Assembly: GCF_009905605.1 (NCBI RefSeq)
Contig: NZ_JAAAKZ010000002.1
Coordinates: 310,001 to 374,000 of the forward strand
Direction of reading: 5' to 3'
Length of the DNA: 64,000 bases
DNA from: Runella sp. CRIBMP
GTDB taxonomy: Bacteria; Bacteroidota; Bacteroidia; Cytophagales; Spirosomataceae
Shown here: positions 35,094 to 43,892 of the stretch, one piece after another
How positions within the stretch are numbered: the first letter of the stretch is position 1
How the letters are laid out: every line of letters starts with the position of its first letter
The notes under the pieces: generated by a model
The model's input: only the letters and a program-made list of their open reading frames with translations
The model's database searches: none
Told to the model about the DNA's origin: nothing
Position numbers and translations under genes: made by a program

Positions 35094-36629
35094 ATGGGAA
35101 AGCCCACCGGATTCATAGAATTTGGCCGTGAGTTGCCAAAAAAGCGCGACGTCGAAGTGCGCCGCACCGATTATAAAGAAATTGAGCCCATCGGCAACGA
35201 AACGCAATCAAAACAGCAGGCTGCCCGTTGCATGGATTGCGGGATTCCATTTTGCCACAACGGTTGTCCTTTGGGTAACATTATTCCTGAATTCAACGAT
35301 GCCGTCTACGAAGGCAACTGGGAATATGCTTACCAAATTTTGAGCAGCACCAACAACTTCCCCGAATTTACGGGACGCATTTGCCCCGCCCCTTGCGAAG
35401 CCTCCTGCGTGTTGGGCATCAACAAGCCACCCGTGGCCATTGAATTTATTGAAAAATCAATCATCGAAACTGCCTACGAAAAAGGCTATGTTAAACCCCG
35501 TATTCCATCAAAGCGGACAGGCAAACACGTCGCCGTTATCGGTTCTGGCCCTGCGGGGTTGGCCGCAGCGGCGCAGTTGAATTACGCGGGTCATTGGGTA
35601 ACCGTTTTTGAACGCGCCGACCAAATTGGCGGACTCCTCCGCTACGGCATTCCTGATTTCAAATTGGAAAAAACTGTGGTAGCGCGCCGAGTGGCGGTAA
35701 TGGAAGCCGAAGGTATAACCTTCAAAACCAACGAACACGTGGGCGTAACGGTTAAGTCAGAAGAATTGATGCGCGACTTTGACGCCATCGTACTGGCTAT
35801 CGGTTCGACCGAACCGCGCTCCATCACGATTCCAGGTTGGCAGGCGTACCTCGGCAAAGGGGTTCATCCAGCCATGGAATTTTTGAGTCAGCAAAACAAG
35901 CGGGTTTCCAATATTGAGCGCGTGGTAGACCATCGGGGCGAAAAATACGGCAACGGTGAACTTCTAGCCACCGACAAACACGTAGTGGTCATTGGCGGCG
36001 GCGATACGGGCTCCGACTGCGTGGGCACTTCCAACCGCCATAAAGCGGCAACCATCACACAGGTTGAAGTAATGCCCGCCCCTAAATACGACGATAAAAA
36101 CGAACCCTTTTATAAAGTTCGGGACGAAAAAACCCCTTGGCCGCTGTGGCCGCTGACCAAGCGTACTTCTACCTCGCATGAAGAAGGATGCGAGCGTTTT
36201 TGGGCCATTGCCGTACAAGAATTTGTGGGCGACGGTGAGAAACTAACGCATCTGCGCATTGCCGACATTACGGGTGAGCGTACCCTTGAAGATGGCCGCA
36301 AAGCACCTATCACCGAAAATGAGCGCCTGATTCCGTGTGACTTAGCCTTGATTGCTGCAGGTTTTGTGCATCCTCAACAAAGCCTTTTGGAGCAGTTTGG
36401 TGTCGAAACCGATATTCGCAAAAACATCAAAGCGGCCGAAAACAGCTATGCAACTTCGGTTGAAAAAGTGTTTGCCGCTGGCGACTGTCGCCGTGGACAA
36501 TCTTTGGTCGTATGGGCCATCTCAGAAGGACGCGAAGCCGCCCGTAAAGTGGATGAATTCCTGATGGGTGAGTCCCTATTGGAAGCCAAGGAAATCGGGA
36601 TGTTTAACCCAGCCTTTGCCCATGCATAA
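35094..36629 (+). CDS. gltD: Glutamate synthase small subunit (FAD/NADPH)
   Basis: 511 residues. The N-terminal Cys-rich part (CMDCGIPFCHNGCPLGNIIPEFND, GRICPAPCEASCVLGI) carries the two 4Fe-4S cluster motifs. The FAD Rossmann motif is VIGSGPAGLAAAAQLNYAG and is followed by GGLLRYGIPDFKLEK. The NADPH motif is VVVIGGGDTGSDCVGTS. VFAAGDCRRGQSLVVWAISEGREAA closes the FAD site. It passes NADPH electrons to GltB. It is 164 bp downstream of gltB on the same strand and ends in a strong terminator. Confidence 0.96.
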   Translation: MGKPTGFIEFGRELPKKRDVEVRRTDYKEIEPIGNETQSKQQAARCMDCGIPFCHNGCPLGNIIPEFNDAVYEGNWEYAYQILSSTNNFPEFTGRICPAPCEASCVLGINKPPVAIEFIEKSIIETAYEKGYVKPRIPSKRTGKHVAVIGSGPAGLAAAAQLNYAGHWVTVFERADQIGGLLRYGIPDFKLEKTVVARRVAVMEAEGITFKTNEHVGVTVKSEELMRDFDAIVLAIGSTEPRSITIPGWQAYLGKGVHPAMEFLSQQNKRVSNIERVVDHRGEKYGNGELLATDKHVVVIGGGDTGSDCVGTSNRHKAATITQVEVMPAPKYDDKNEPFYKVRDEKTPWPLWPLTKRTSTSHEEGCERFWAIAVQEFVGDGEKLTHLRIADITGERTLEDGRKAPITENERLIPCDLALIAAGFVHPQQSLLEQFGVETDIRKNIKAAENSYATSVEKVFAAGDCRRGQSLVVWAISEGREAARKVDEFLMGESLLEAKEIGMFNPAFAHA

Positions 36630-36655
36630 AGCATAAAAACGTCTTTCTAATAGTT

Positions 36656-36684
36656 AAGCCCTGCCAAACGCAGGGCTTTTTTTA
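36656..36684 (+). terminator. Rho-independent terminator of gltBD
   Basis: AAGCCCTGC pairs with GCAGGGCTT around CAAAC, followed by a seven-T run, 27 bp after the gltD stop codon. Confidence 0.92.
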
Positions 36685-36825
36685 TGATTTTTTATCAAAA
36701 TTATCTAACGGTTTTACCTCATTTTCAATGTCTTCCTGATTTTTAGACTATTTCGTTAAGCCTTGAATTCCCCACTTTGCAAGAAAAGTATTTCTTTTAC
36801 GTTCTATTCAAAATAGCCGTAGGAT

Positions 36826-37419
36826 ATGCGTTCTCTCTACTTATTGCTTTTTCTTTCTACCACATTTTGGGCTTCGTACGCGCAGGAAATCCTGAGCGAC
36901 AGAGAGTTGTTTTTAAAACAAAACCCCCACTACCAAACCTATCTCCAAACGGAGGGGCGATATTTGGTGCTGGATGTATATGGAATGGGAAAAATCAAGC
37001 GCCATCGTTTCTACGCGGGTGACGAACTTCTCTTTAAAATTAAAGGACAACGAAAAAAAATCAGGGAGAATATTATATCTGTTTCTGACAGTTCTTTTAC
37101 GTTTACCCAATTTAACGAAATCCTCAATGAGCATATTCATACCGAAGTTAAACTGAGGGATGTTCGAAAAATCAAGATTTACCGCCGAATTCCGTGGGTC
37201 ACGCAGGGAGCGTATATGCTGCCCGTAGCGGGTGGGATTTTTTTAATCAGCGACACCTTTATTTACCGAGGCGGCCTAGAATTCGGGCTTCAATTTACCC
37301 CAGAATCAGCCCTGATTGGGGGTGGCATTGCTTCTTTAGGCATTCTATGTAAACGACTTAGTTTCCCAACCTATCGCGTGGGGAATCGCCATCGGCTCCA
37401 TGTATTGAGGGTAAAGTAA
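36826..37419 (+). CDS. Exported protein of unknown function
   Basis: 197 residues. The signal peptide ends WASYAQ (about 20). The mature part starts with ILSDRELFLKQNPHYQTYL, has beta-like segments (HRFYAGDELLFKIKGQRKKI, ENIISVSDSSFTF, VKLRDVRKIKIYRRI), and then two hydrophobic stretches near the C-terminus (GAYMLPVAGGIFLISDTFIY, SALIGGGIASLGILCKRL) that could span a membrane. The pattern is common in Bacteroidota proteomes but I know no function. It is monocistronic. Confidence 0.6.
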   Translation: MRSLYLLLFLSTTFWASYAQEILSDRELFLKQNPHYQTYLQTEGRYLVLDVYGMGKIKRHRFYAGDELLFKIKGQRKKIRENIISVSDSSFTFTQFNEILNEHIHTEVKLRDVRKIKIYRRIPWVTQGAYMLPVAGGIFLISDTFIYRGGLEFGLQFTPESALIGGGIASLGILCKRLSFPTYRVGNRHRLHVLRVK

Positions 37420-37634
37420 GGCTAATCCTCAATATGGCTTTCCGTTTGGAGACCGCCTTCCAAAATACCACGTTCAAACGACTTTTGTCAGCAAAAATCC
37501 CTTCGCTGTGAGTCTGACATTGCTAATTTTTAAGGCCAATATGCATTCCACAATTTATGCTTTTTTGGAGATTTTTTTTGATTTTAAAGTGCTTTCTATC
37601 AAAACATTATAGAAGAACGGAAAGTTAGGTAGTC

Positions 37635-37654
37635 GTTACTTAATAATGAGTAAC
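37635..37654. promoter_or_regulatory. Inverted repeat upstream of the CHRD gene
   Basis: GTTACT and AGTAAC are separated by 8 bp and end 21 bp before the CHRD start codon. It is possibly an operator. The rest of 37420-37675 is AT-rich, with no gene. Confidence 0.3.
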
Positions 37655-37675
37655 TAAACCTTAATCCATTTTCTC

Positions 37676-38197
37676 ATGAAAAATTCAATTGGTATTTGTG
37701 CTCTATTGGCCATTGGGCTAATGTTGAACGGCTGTCAAAAAGAGTCTATTGAATCAATTTCGGGGGCGAGTAACAACCGAGAAGCTGGTGCTAGAAAGGC
37801 TAACGGCAACTTTAGTGCCCACCTGACGGGGGACGAGGAAGTACCTGTTCCAGTCGTTACGAATGCCACTGGGCAAGCCACGTTTAAATTGAGCAAAGAT
37901 GGTACCGCCTTAACCTACAAACTCATTGTAGCCAACATTGAGTCTGTTCGATTCGGCCACCTACATTTGGGTGCCAAGGGAGCCAACGGAGGTGTTGTTG
38001 TCGATTTGGTAGGCCGCACCGAACCCAGCCCGCAAGGAGTTATAGCGGAAGGCACCATCACTAGTGCTTCACTGAAGGGAGCTTTGTTGGGTAAACCTTT
38101 GTCGGATTTAATTAATGCGATGGAAAATCAGGGAGTGTATGTTAATGTTCACTCCGACAAATTTCCAGGAGGAGAAATCAGGGGGCAAGTACGCTAA
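37676..38197 (+). CDS. CHRD-domain lipoprotein
   Basis: 173 residues. The signal peptide has a lipobox (MLNGC, Cys at about 20). The CHRD domain covers about 46-173: FSAHLTGDEEVPVPVVTNATGQATF, LTYKLIVANIESVRFGHLHLGAKGANGGVVVDL, and VYVNVHSDKFPGGEIRGQVR, the conserved end of the family. CHRD domains, first described in chordin, are probably binding domains on the bacterial surface. It stands alone; no enzyme is linked to it. Confidence 0.9.
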   Translation: MKNSIGICALLAIGLMLNGCQKESIESISGASNNREAGARKANGNFSAHLTGDEEVPVPVVTNATGQATFKLSKDGTALTYKLIVANIESVRFGHLHLGAKGANGGVVVDLVGRTEPSPQGVIAEGTITSASLKGALLGKPLSDLINAMENQGVYVNVHSDKFPGGEIRGQVR

Positions 38198-38438
38198 TAA
38201 GTGGCTGGTCTAAGCAGGGCGGGATAATTGCGCATGACGGTTAATGTTGGAAAGCCGACAGAATCATACTGGAGCAAATTGTCCCGACCTTTCCACCAGA
38301 CAGACAAATCAGGTAGTTTTAAACAAGGGTCTTGGCGCTGTTTAAGAAATATTTACAATGAAAAAATAGGCTATCAGAATACCTACATTTTAAGCAGCTA
38401 CATTTTTCTTTGGGTTTTGAGAAACCGAAAACACGTCA

Positions 38439-39359
38439 TCAGGAATGCTCAATCGCAAATACTTTTCCTTCCTCGGCAATTTCAGTAGCCTTAAAAACAG
38501 ATTGTGCATCTTCTAGAAACCCGCTAAACTCCTTATAACGGGACGAAAAATGACCAATCAATAATTTTTTAACGTGACTTTTGGCCGCGATAATTCCCGC
38601 TTGCTTGGCCGTTGCATGGTAACGTTCAAAAGCCTGCTGCTCCAATTCATCCCGAAAAGTGGCTTCGTGGTAGAGCAAATTTACGCCTTGGATTATTTCA
38701 ATGATGCTTTCATTGTAACGGGTGTCTGAACAGTAAGCATAGCTCCGGGGCGGCGGCGCGGGAGTTGTAAATTCGAGACACTTAAAAAGCACATTACCCG
38801 CCTCATCGACCACGTCTTCGCCGTTTTTTAGTTTTCGAAGATACTCATGGGGCATATCATCGAACAATTTTTCTTTGATAAGTTTACGCTTTTGGGGTTT
38901 TTCCCGAAAAAGATACCCCGCGCAGGGAATACGGTGATCAAGGGGAATCGTAGTTACCGTAAAATTCTGATTTTCAAAGACCTGATAACTCGACTCTGTA
39001 TCTGTAATGGTATAAATAATCGGGAAATGCAGGGGGGTTTGGGAGTATTTGAAGTGCATGGTGATAATTTCATCCAAACCACGCGGCCCCACCAAGAAAA
39101 ACTCCTCGGTCCGCCCGCCCAAATTGAGGCTGGAGAGCAGGCCAATGAGCCCAAAATAATGGTCGCCGTGGAGGTGGCTAATAAATACGCCACGCAGTCG
39201 CCCAGGCCGAATTTTATGTTCGAGCAGACGGTATTGCGTGCCCTCGCCGCAGTCAATCAGAAAACATTCGTTATCGTACGTAAGCAACTGCGCCGAGGGG
39301 TACTTATTTGCTACGGGCTTGGCCGACCCCGCTCCCAAAATCATCACCGAAAAATGCAT
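38439..39359 (-). CDS. rnz: Ribonuclease Z (tRNA 3'-end processing)
   Basis: 306 residues with the metallo-beta-lactamase fold: FISHLHGDHYFGLIGLLSSL holds the H-x-H-x-D-H zinc motif (near residue 60), then YCSDTRYNE, HEATF and LIGHFSSRY give the remaining ligands. PGRLRGVFISH is the typical tRNase Z lead-in. It trims tRNA precursors at the discriminator base. Its ATG overlaps the stop codon of the upstream STAS gene by one base, so translation is coupled. Confidence 0.95.
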   Translation of the reverse strand: MHFSVMILGAGSAKPVANKYPSAQLLTYDNECFLIDCGEGTQYRLLEHKIRPGRLRGVFISHLHGDHYFGLIGLLSSLNLGGRTEEFFLVGPRGLDEIITMHFKYSQTPLHFPIIYTITDTESSYQVFENQNFTVTTIPLDHRIPCAGYLFREKPQKRKLIKEKLFDDMPHEYLRKLKNGEDVVDEAGNVLFKCLEFTTPAPPPRSYAYCSDTRYNESIIEIIQGVNLLYHEATFRDELEQQAFERYHATAKQAGIIAAKSHVKKLLIGHFSSRYKEFSGFLEDAQSVFKATEIAEEGKVFAIEHS

Positions 39360-39787
39360 CAGGGTTGTTCGCTCTTAGTAAAGCCATCTTCGCCGAAATC
39401 TTCATCGTCGAAGTCGTCGCTTTCAGCGCCGAATTCATTTTCCAAATCATTCATAAAAACCGCGTCAATCCCTTCTTCAACGGTTGGCAAAATGGTAACG
39501 TCACGAATTTTACCGTCAATCAATTGATCAACAAAGTCATCGTTGTCAGATACCAAGACCATCAGCCCAAGCTCACGTGAGCAAAGCATATTAATTTTTT
39601 TCAGGATACTGATACCTGCTGAGTCAATGGTGTTTGTTGGCGTAAAATCAACAATCAAGTTGTGAAACCCCTCCCGAAACAAATCGCGGGAAATAGTTTC
39701 TAAATCAGTGGCAAATTCTCCCCCAAAGTCATTTTCTTTAACATTGATGAGGGCGTATTGCTCATGTTTTTGAATGAGGTGGTTCAT
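39359..39787 (-). CDS. STAS-domain (anti-sigma factor antagonist-like) protein with an acidic tail
   Basis: 142 residues. The STAS domain (about 5-110) has NLIVDFTPTNTIDSAGISILKKINMLC, where D-S-x-G contains the serine phosphorylated in SpoIIAA-type proteins, and LGLMVLVSDNDDFVDQLI. The last ~30 residues are strongly acidic (GAESDDFDDEDFGEDGF). No kinase or sigma factor gene is nearby, so its partner is unknown. It is translationally coupled to rnz by a one-base overlap. Confidence 0.85.
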   Translation of the reverse strand: MNHLIQKHEQYALINVKENDFGGEFATDLETISRDLFREGFHNLIVDFTPTNTIDSAGISILKKINMLCSRELGLMVLVSDNDDFVDQLIDGKIRDVTILPTVEEGIDAVFMNDLENEFGAESDDFDDEDFGEDGFTKSEQP

Positions 39788-39883
39788 AGATGTGGTCTAA
39801 AGGTCAATGGTTAAAAGTTAAAGATTAGGCGGTTCAGAAACGCAGGTAATAATTAACGGTTAACAATCAACGAATTCTAAATA
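39788..39883. repeat. Low-complexity word spacer between STAS and purC genes
   Basis: Repeated words such as GGTTAAAAGTTAAAGATTAGG and TAATTAACGGTTAACAATCAACG fill the spacer. They resemble those at 13440, 19361 and 62300. No gene is present. Confidence 0.45.
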
Positions 39884-40825
39884 TTAGTGCGAAGTTAATG
39901 AACGGAGCACATTTTCTTCAATTCTGCCCAAAATATCTTCCGTATTGGCTTTTATAAAGGTTTTTCCAGTTACTTTCTCAAACAATTCGATGTAACGTGC
40001 CGAGATTTGTTCCACCCATTCATCCGACATTTCGGGGATGATTTGTCCTTCTTTTCCCTGAAAACCGTTTGCAATCAGCCACTCTCTTACAAACTCTTTT
40101 GACAATTGCTTCTGTGGCAGCCCAAGGCGCTGGTTTTCTTCGTAGACATCCGCATAGAAATACCGTGAAGAATCGGGCGTATGGATTTCGTCAATCAGGT
40201 AAATTTTCCCTTCGTCGTGGCCAAATTCGTACTTGGTATCCACCAGAATCAACCCCTGTTCGGCTGCCATTTGGGTACCTCGTGCAAAAAGCGCCAAAGC
40301 GTAATGCTCCAATTGGCTATATTCCGCTTCTGACACAATCCCACGGGCCAAAATCTGCTCGCGCGAAATATCCTCGTCGTGGCCTTCGTGGGCTTTGGTA
40401 GTGGGGGTAATGATGGGCGTAGGCAGTTTGTCGTTTTCTTTTAATCCTTCAGGCAAGGTCACCCCGCAAACGCTACGCTTACCTGCTTTGTATTCACGCG
40501 CGGCGTGGCCCGCCAAATAGCCGCGTACCACCATTTCGACGGGATAGGTTTCACACTTTTTTCCAATACTTACGTTCGGGTCGGGCACTTCAAGCAACCA
40601 ATTGGGCACTATATCAGCGGTTGCGGTTAGAAAATGGGCTGCTATTTGATTGAGTACCTGACCTTTAAACGGAATAGCCCGCGGCAAAATCACATCAAAG
40701 GCCGAGATTCGGTCACTTGCGACCATGACCACTACCTTTTCGAAACTGTACACATCGCGGACCTTGCCACGGTAGAAACTCGTCTGGCCAGGAAAGTTAA
40801 AATTGGTTTGGGTAAGTGTTTGCAC
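39884..40825 (-). CDS. purC: Phosphoribosylaminoimidazole-succinocarboxamide synthase
   Basis: 313 residues starting at a GTG. It is the long SAICAR synthase form: [28 protein letters not shown] at the N-terminus, [35 protein letters not shown] and [13 protein letters not shown]. It joins CAIR and aspartate with ATP, step 8 of purine synthesis. It follows a TPR gene by 45 bp on the same strand. With purL this gives two separate purine loci in the window, each probably with its own promoter. Confidence 0.95.
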   Translation of the reverse strand: MQTLTQTNFNFPGQTSFYRGKVRDVYSFEKVVVMVASDRISAFDVILPRAIPFKGQVLNQIAAHFLTATADIVPNWLLEVPDPNVSIGKKCETYPVEMVVRGYLAGHAAREYKAGKRSVCGVTLPEGLKENDKLPTPIITPTTKAHEGHDEDISREQILARGIVSEAEYSQLEHYALALFARGTQMAAEQGLILVDTKYEFGHDEGKIYLIDEIHTPDSSRYFYADVYEENQRLGLPQKQLSKEFVREWLIANGFQGKEGQIIPEMSDEWVEQISARYIELFEKVTGKTFIKANTEDILGRIEENVLRSLTSH

Positions 40826-40870
40826 CGTTGAATAGTTACTTTTTTGATGGATAAATTCGTTTGTCTGCGG

Positions 40871-41566
40871 TTACCATTTCCCTTTGCTGTTGTCGTTAGG
40901 CTTGCGGGAACGGTGTTTTTGTTGTTGTAAATATTGAATTTCGGAGGCTTTGAGGGCGTCCAATATCATCATTGCCTGCGCTTCGCTCATTTTCATATTT
41001 TGCAACTGCGTCAGCAAATCCTTTTTTTCTTCCGTTTTCAAGACCTCCTGCCCTAAGTTAGGCGAAGGCGGCGTCTGGGCCGTCTGCTCTTTTTTCTGAA
41101 CGTTGGATTTCAGCGGCTCAGCTTCAACTTTACCACTGTATCGTTTTTTTAAAAATTCGTAATTAAAACGCGCAATCTGATTCTCAGGATTTTTGCGCAT
41201 CCCTTCTTTAAAATACCGTAGCGCTTCCACGGTATCTTTTTCAGTGGCCTCAATGACCCCCAGTTGGGAATAAGCCCGCGATGCCAACCATGCATCATCG
41301 ACTTGCGTTAATCGTTTATAATAGCGACGCGCATTTTGCAACTGTTTTAATTGAAAATACGAATGCGCTAAATTAAACCGCGCCGATGGTTCGGTAAACA
41401 GTGAGTTGCTCGACACATTTCGATACGCCTCCATTGCCTTTTCAAAATCAGCTTCCATGTAGGCTTCTCGGGCTTCCAATTTGGCACGATTGCTTCGCGA
41501 GATGGTATCAAACGACCGGTTATCCCAAATCCAGAGAAGAATATATATCAAAACCGATGGCAGCAA
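40871..41566 (-). CDS. Membrane-anchored TPR protein
   Basis: About 231 residues if started at a TTG (41564-41566); the longer frame overlaps the divergent gene and its own promoter. The N-terminus is a hydrophobic anchor (LLPSVLIYILLWIW). TPR units follow: LEAREAYMEADFEKAMEAYRN, ARFNLAHSYFQLKQLQNARRYYK, SRAYSQLGVIEATEKDTVEALRYFKEGM. A charged C-terminal tail ends in MKMSEAQAMMILDAL and a basic end. A -7 box lies just upstream, which supports the late start. The layout resembles BatC/BatE-like TPR proteins, but the rest of a Bat operon is not here. Confidence 0.6.
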   Translation of the reverse strand: MLPSVLIYILLWIWDNRSFDTISRSNRAKLEAREAYMEADFEKAMEAYRNVSSNSLFTEPSARFNLAHSYFQLKQLQNARRYYKRLTQVDDAWLASRAYSQLGVIEATEKDTVEALRYFKEGMRKNPENQIARFNYEFLKKRYSGKVEAEPLKSNVQKKEQTAQTPPSPNLGQEVLKTEEKKDLLTQLQNMKMSEAQAMMILDALKASEIQYLQQQKHRSRKPNDNSKGKW

Positions 41567-41601
41567 AGTCGTATAGTTATGGCCTTTTGTGAACAGCGCT
41601 G

Positions 41602-41609
41602 CAAAGATA
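41602..41609 (-). promoter_or_regulatory. -7 box for the TPR gene
   Basis: On the minus strand TATCTTTG matches TAnnTTTG. Transcription would start near 41595, about 29 nt before the proposed TTG start. No convincing -33 box was found. Confidence 0.4.
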
Positions 41610-41689
41610 CACGTTTTTAAATTTTGGCACAGTTTTGGTGAATTTGGGTATATCGCTTTATTTTGGAATGTTATACAATAACAGTAAAG

Positions 41690-43813
41690 ATGTCTAAAGC
41701 TAAAAAAGGAACTACGCCCCCCCCAAAACCACCTCATAAACAGAACATTGCAGGTGAAACACCCCCTTCCCCTTCTGTTTTTAAACCCGCCTTAGACCTC
41801 CCTCCCGTTCCCCAAACGCCTCCGGTGAACGATGGGTTATTTCGTAAAATATTTTGGGGAATAGCACTGGCTTTGCTGATTGGGATGCCTCTTTTGAGTA
41901 CCCAATACGGAATTACGGCCGATGAGTGGGGAAATAAAGCCTACGGAGAATTATGCCTTGATTATTTTACCAGTCTCGGCGAAAAGAAAGAAGCCCTTTC
42001 GTACGCTCCGCGCGGTGGAGAAGTTATGTACTGCTACGGACCTACGCTCGACCTTATTTCGGCCGCTATTTACCGCACAACGGGTGCCGACCCCTACACC
42101 ATCCGGCACATCATGCTTTCGCTTATGGGGGTTCTCATCATCGTCTTCAGTGGACTTACTGGACGCCTAGTGGGCGGCAACTGGCGCGTGGGTTTGATAG
42201 CCCTGTTGTTTGCGCTGTTTTCTCCGCGCATCTTCGGTGATTCAATGAACAACCCCAAGGACATTACGTTTGCGGCGGGTTATATCGTGACGATTTGCTT
42301 TCTTATCAAGTTCTTGCAGGAGTTACCCAGTCCTTCGTGGCGCTCTACGCTGCTCTTGATTGCAGGTATCGGCATCGGGTTGGGGAGTCGTGCGCCGGGC
42401 TTGGCGTTGGTGGGCTACGTACCTTTCTTTGTGTTGATGGAGGTATTTATTCGGAATGGCCTGAGAAAAACCATTTTCAGCGACAAGCTCTTCATTCGCG
42501 ATGTGGCCCTTAAAACCACCGTAGCCACGTTGGGCGGCTACGCGTTGGGCATTGCATTTTGGCCCTTTGCTTTGGCCAATCCCCTCAAAAATCCGTTGGT
42601 GGCGCTCCAAACCCTCACCAATTTTCCGATAAGTATCAAAACACTTTTCGACGGCACCAAGATTTATTCTACGTCACTGCCTTGGTATTATGTGCCCAAG
42701 TACATGTTGGTTTCTACTCCGCTGTATTTCTTGCTTGGGCTGCTGATATTTGTGTTGATATTTCCGTTTGTTCGTAAGCATTTCAATCGTCGCTATCTGT
42801 TGATGGTGCTTTTTGTGGCCCTTTTTCCGCTTATCTACGGTATTTCCAAAAACTCCGCTTTTTATAACGGCTGGCGTCATACCACCTTTATTTACCCACC
42901 GTTGGTGGTTCTGTCGGCCGTAGGAGTTGAGTACCTGCTGCGTCGTTTTGCGGGGATTGGCCAAAAGGTATTCTTAGGGATTGTGGCCGTTTTGGTGGCG
43001 CTACCATTGTGGTTCATGGTCAAAAACCACCCCTACCAATATACTTATTACAACGAATTTACGGGCGGGGTGAAAGGTGCTTTTGGCAAGTATGAAACCG
43101 ACTATTTTGGTTCAAGTACGCGTGAAATCGCGGATTGGATGAAGAAAAATATTCCAAATATTGAGAAAGACAGCGTCATCATTGCGAGCGATTATTTTGT
43201 ACCACTCAAGGATTATTTTACGGATTACCCTAAACTCAAGATGGCCTATCGGCGCTATTATCAGCGCTCTGAGCACGATTGGGATTATGCCGTATTTTTA
43301 ACTGGACACCTGACACCCAGCCACTTCCGTAATCCTAACGTTTTTCCACCAGCGGGTACCATTCACAAAATAGAGGTCAATGGCGCACCGATTGGGATTA
43401 TTGTAAAACGCATTTCCAAAGACGATTTCATTGGAATCAACTTTATCAAACAAGGAAAAATTGAGGAATCCATCCCGTATCTGGAAAGGGCAAAACAATT
43501 AGACCCCAACAATGAAGTTGTGAAACTATATTTGGCCAACGCTTACATCAACGTGGGCCGCTTCAACGAAGCCTTGCAGGAATGCCAGAAAGCCTTGGAA
43601 ATATTCCCTGACTATTTGGGTGCCATGACGACTATGGCGATTGCCTACATCAACGTAAACCAAATCGAAAACGCCATTTTCATGCTCAGCGAAGTGCTGT
43701 CCCAAGATCCCACCAACCGCGACGCGGCCCAATATTTGGCCCTTGCGTACGAACGAAAAGGAGATATGGCCAGCGCCAACCAAATCCGGGCGCAGTTGCA
43801 GCAACGGAAGTAA
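41690..43813 (+). CDS. GT39/ArnT-like membrane glycosyltransferase with a C-terminal TPR domain
   Basis: 707 residues from the ATG at 41690. After a Pro-rich cytosolic N-terminus (about 1-55) comes the first membrane helix, and then the luminal loop GITADEWGNKAYGE with the acidic pair that acts as catalytic base and metal site in GT-C enzymes. About 11-12 membrane spans run to near 450. A soluble stretch with HPYQYTYYNEFTGG follows, and the last ~130 residues are TPR units (GKIEESIPYLERAKQLDP, GRFNEALQECQKALEIFP, IENAIFMLSEVLSQDP). It is likely to transfer a sugar from a lipid-phosphate donor. The TPR fusion suggests an acceptor complex. Confidence 0.8.
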   Translation: MSKAKKGTTPPPKPPHKQNIAGETPPSPSVFKPALDLPPVPQTPPVNDGLFRKIFWGIALALLIGMPLLSTQYGITADEWGNKAYGELCLDYFTSLGEKKEALSYAPRGGEVMYCYGPTLDLISAAIYRTTGADPYTIRHIMLSLMGVLIIVFSGLTGRLVGGNWRVGLIALLFALFSPRIFGDSMNNPKDITFAAGYIVTICFLIKFLQELPSPSWRSTLLLIAGIGIGLGSRAPGLALVGYVPFFVLMEVFIRNGLRKTIFSDKLFIRDVALKTTVATLGGYALGIAFWPFALANPLKNPLVALQTLTNFPISIKTLFDGTKIYSTSLPWYYVPKYMLVSTPLYFLLGLLIFVLIFPFVRKHFNRRYLLMVLFVALFPLIYGISKNSAFYNGWRHTTFIYPPLVVLSAVGVEYLLRRFAGIGQKVFLGIVAVLVALPLWFMVKNHPYQYTYYNEFTGGVKGAFGKYETDYFGSSTREIADWMKKNIPNIEKDSVIIASDYFVPLKDYFTDYPKLKMAYRRYYQRSEHDWDYAVFLTGHLTPSHFRNPNVFPPAGTIHKIEVNGAPIGIIVKRISKDDFIGINFIKQGKIEESIPYLERAKQLDPNNEVVKLYLANAYINVGRFNEALQECQKALEIFPDYLGAMTTMAIAYINVNQIENAIFMLSEVLSQDPTNRDAAQYLALAYERKGDMASANQIRAQLQQRK

Positions 43814-43892
43814 GGAGGAAGAGGCTGGGAGTCTATCGGTTCCCCAATTACATTCTCAATAAAAAACACCCTAAACCCCTAAATCAAACATT

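Noticed and set aside
38228-38488. 86-codon plus-strand frame before rnz
   Set aside because: It overlaps the 3' end of rnz on the other strand, and its sequence shows no domain, signal peptide or promoter.
41567-41737. N-terminal extension of the TPR protein
   Set aside because: It overlaps the divergent glycosyltransferase start and the -7 box at 41602-41609.
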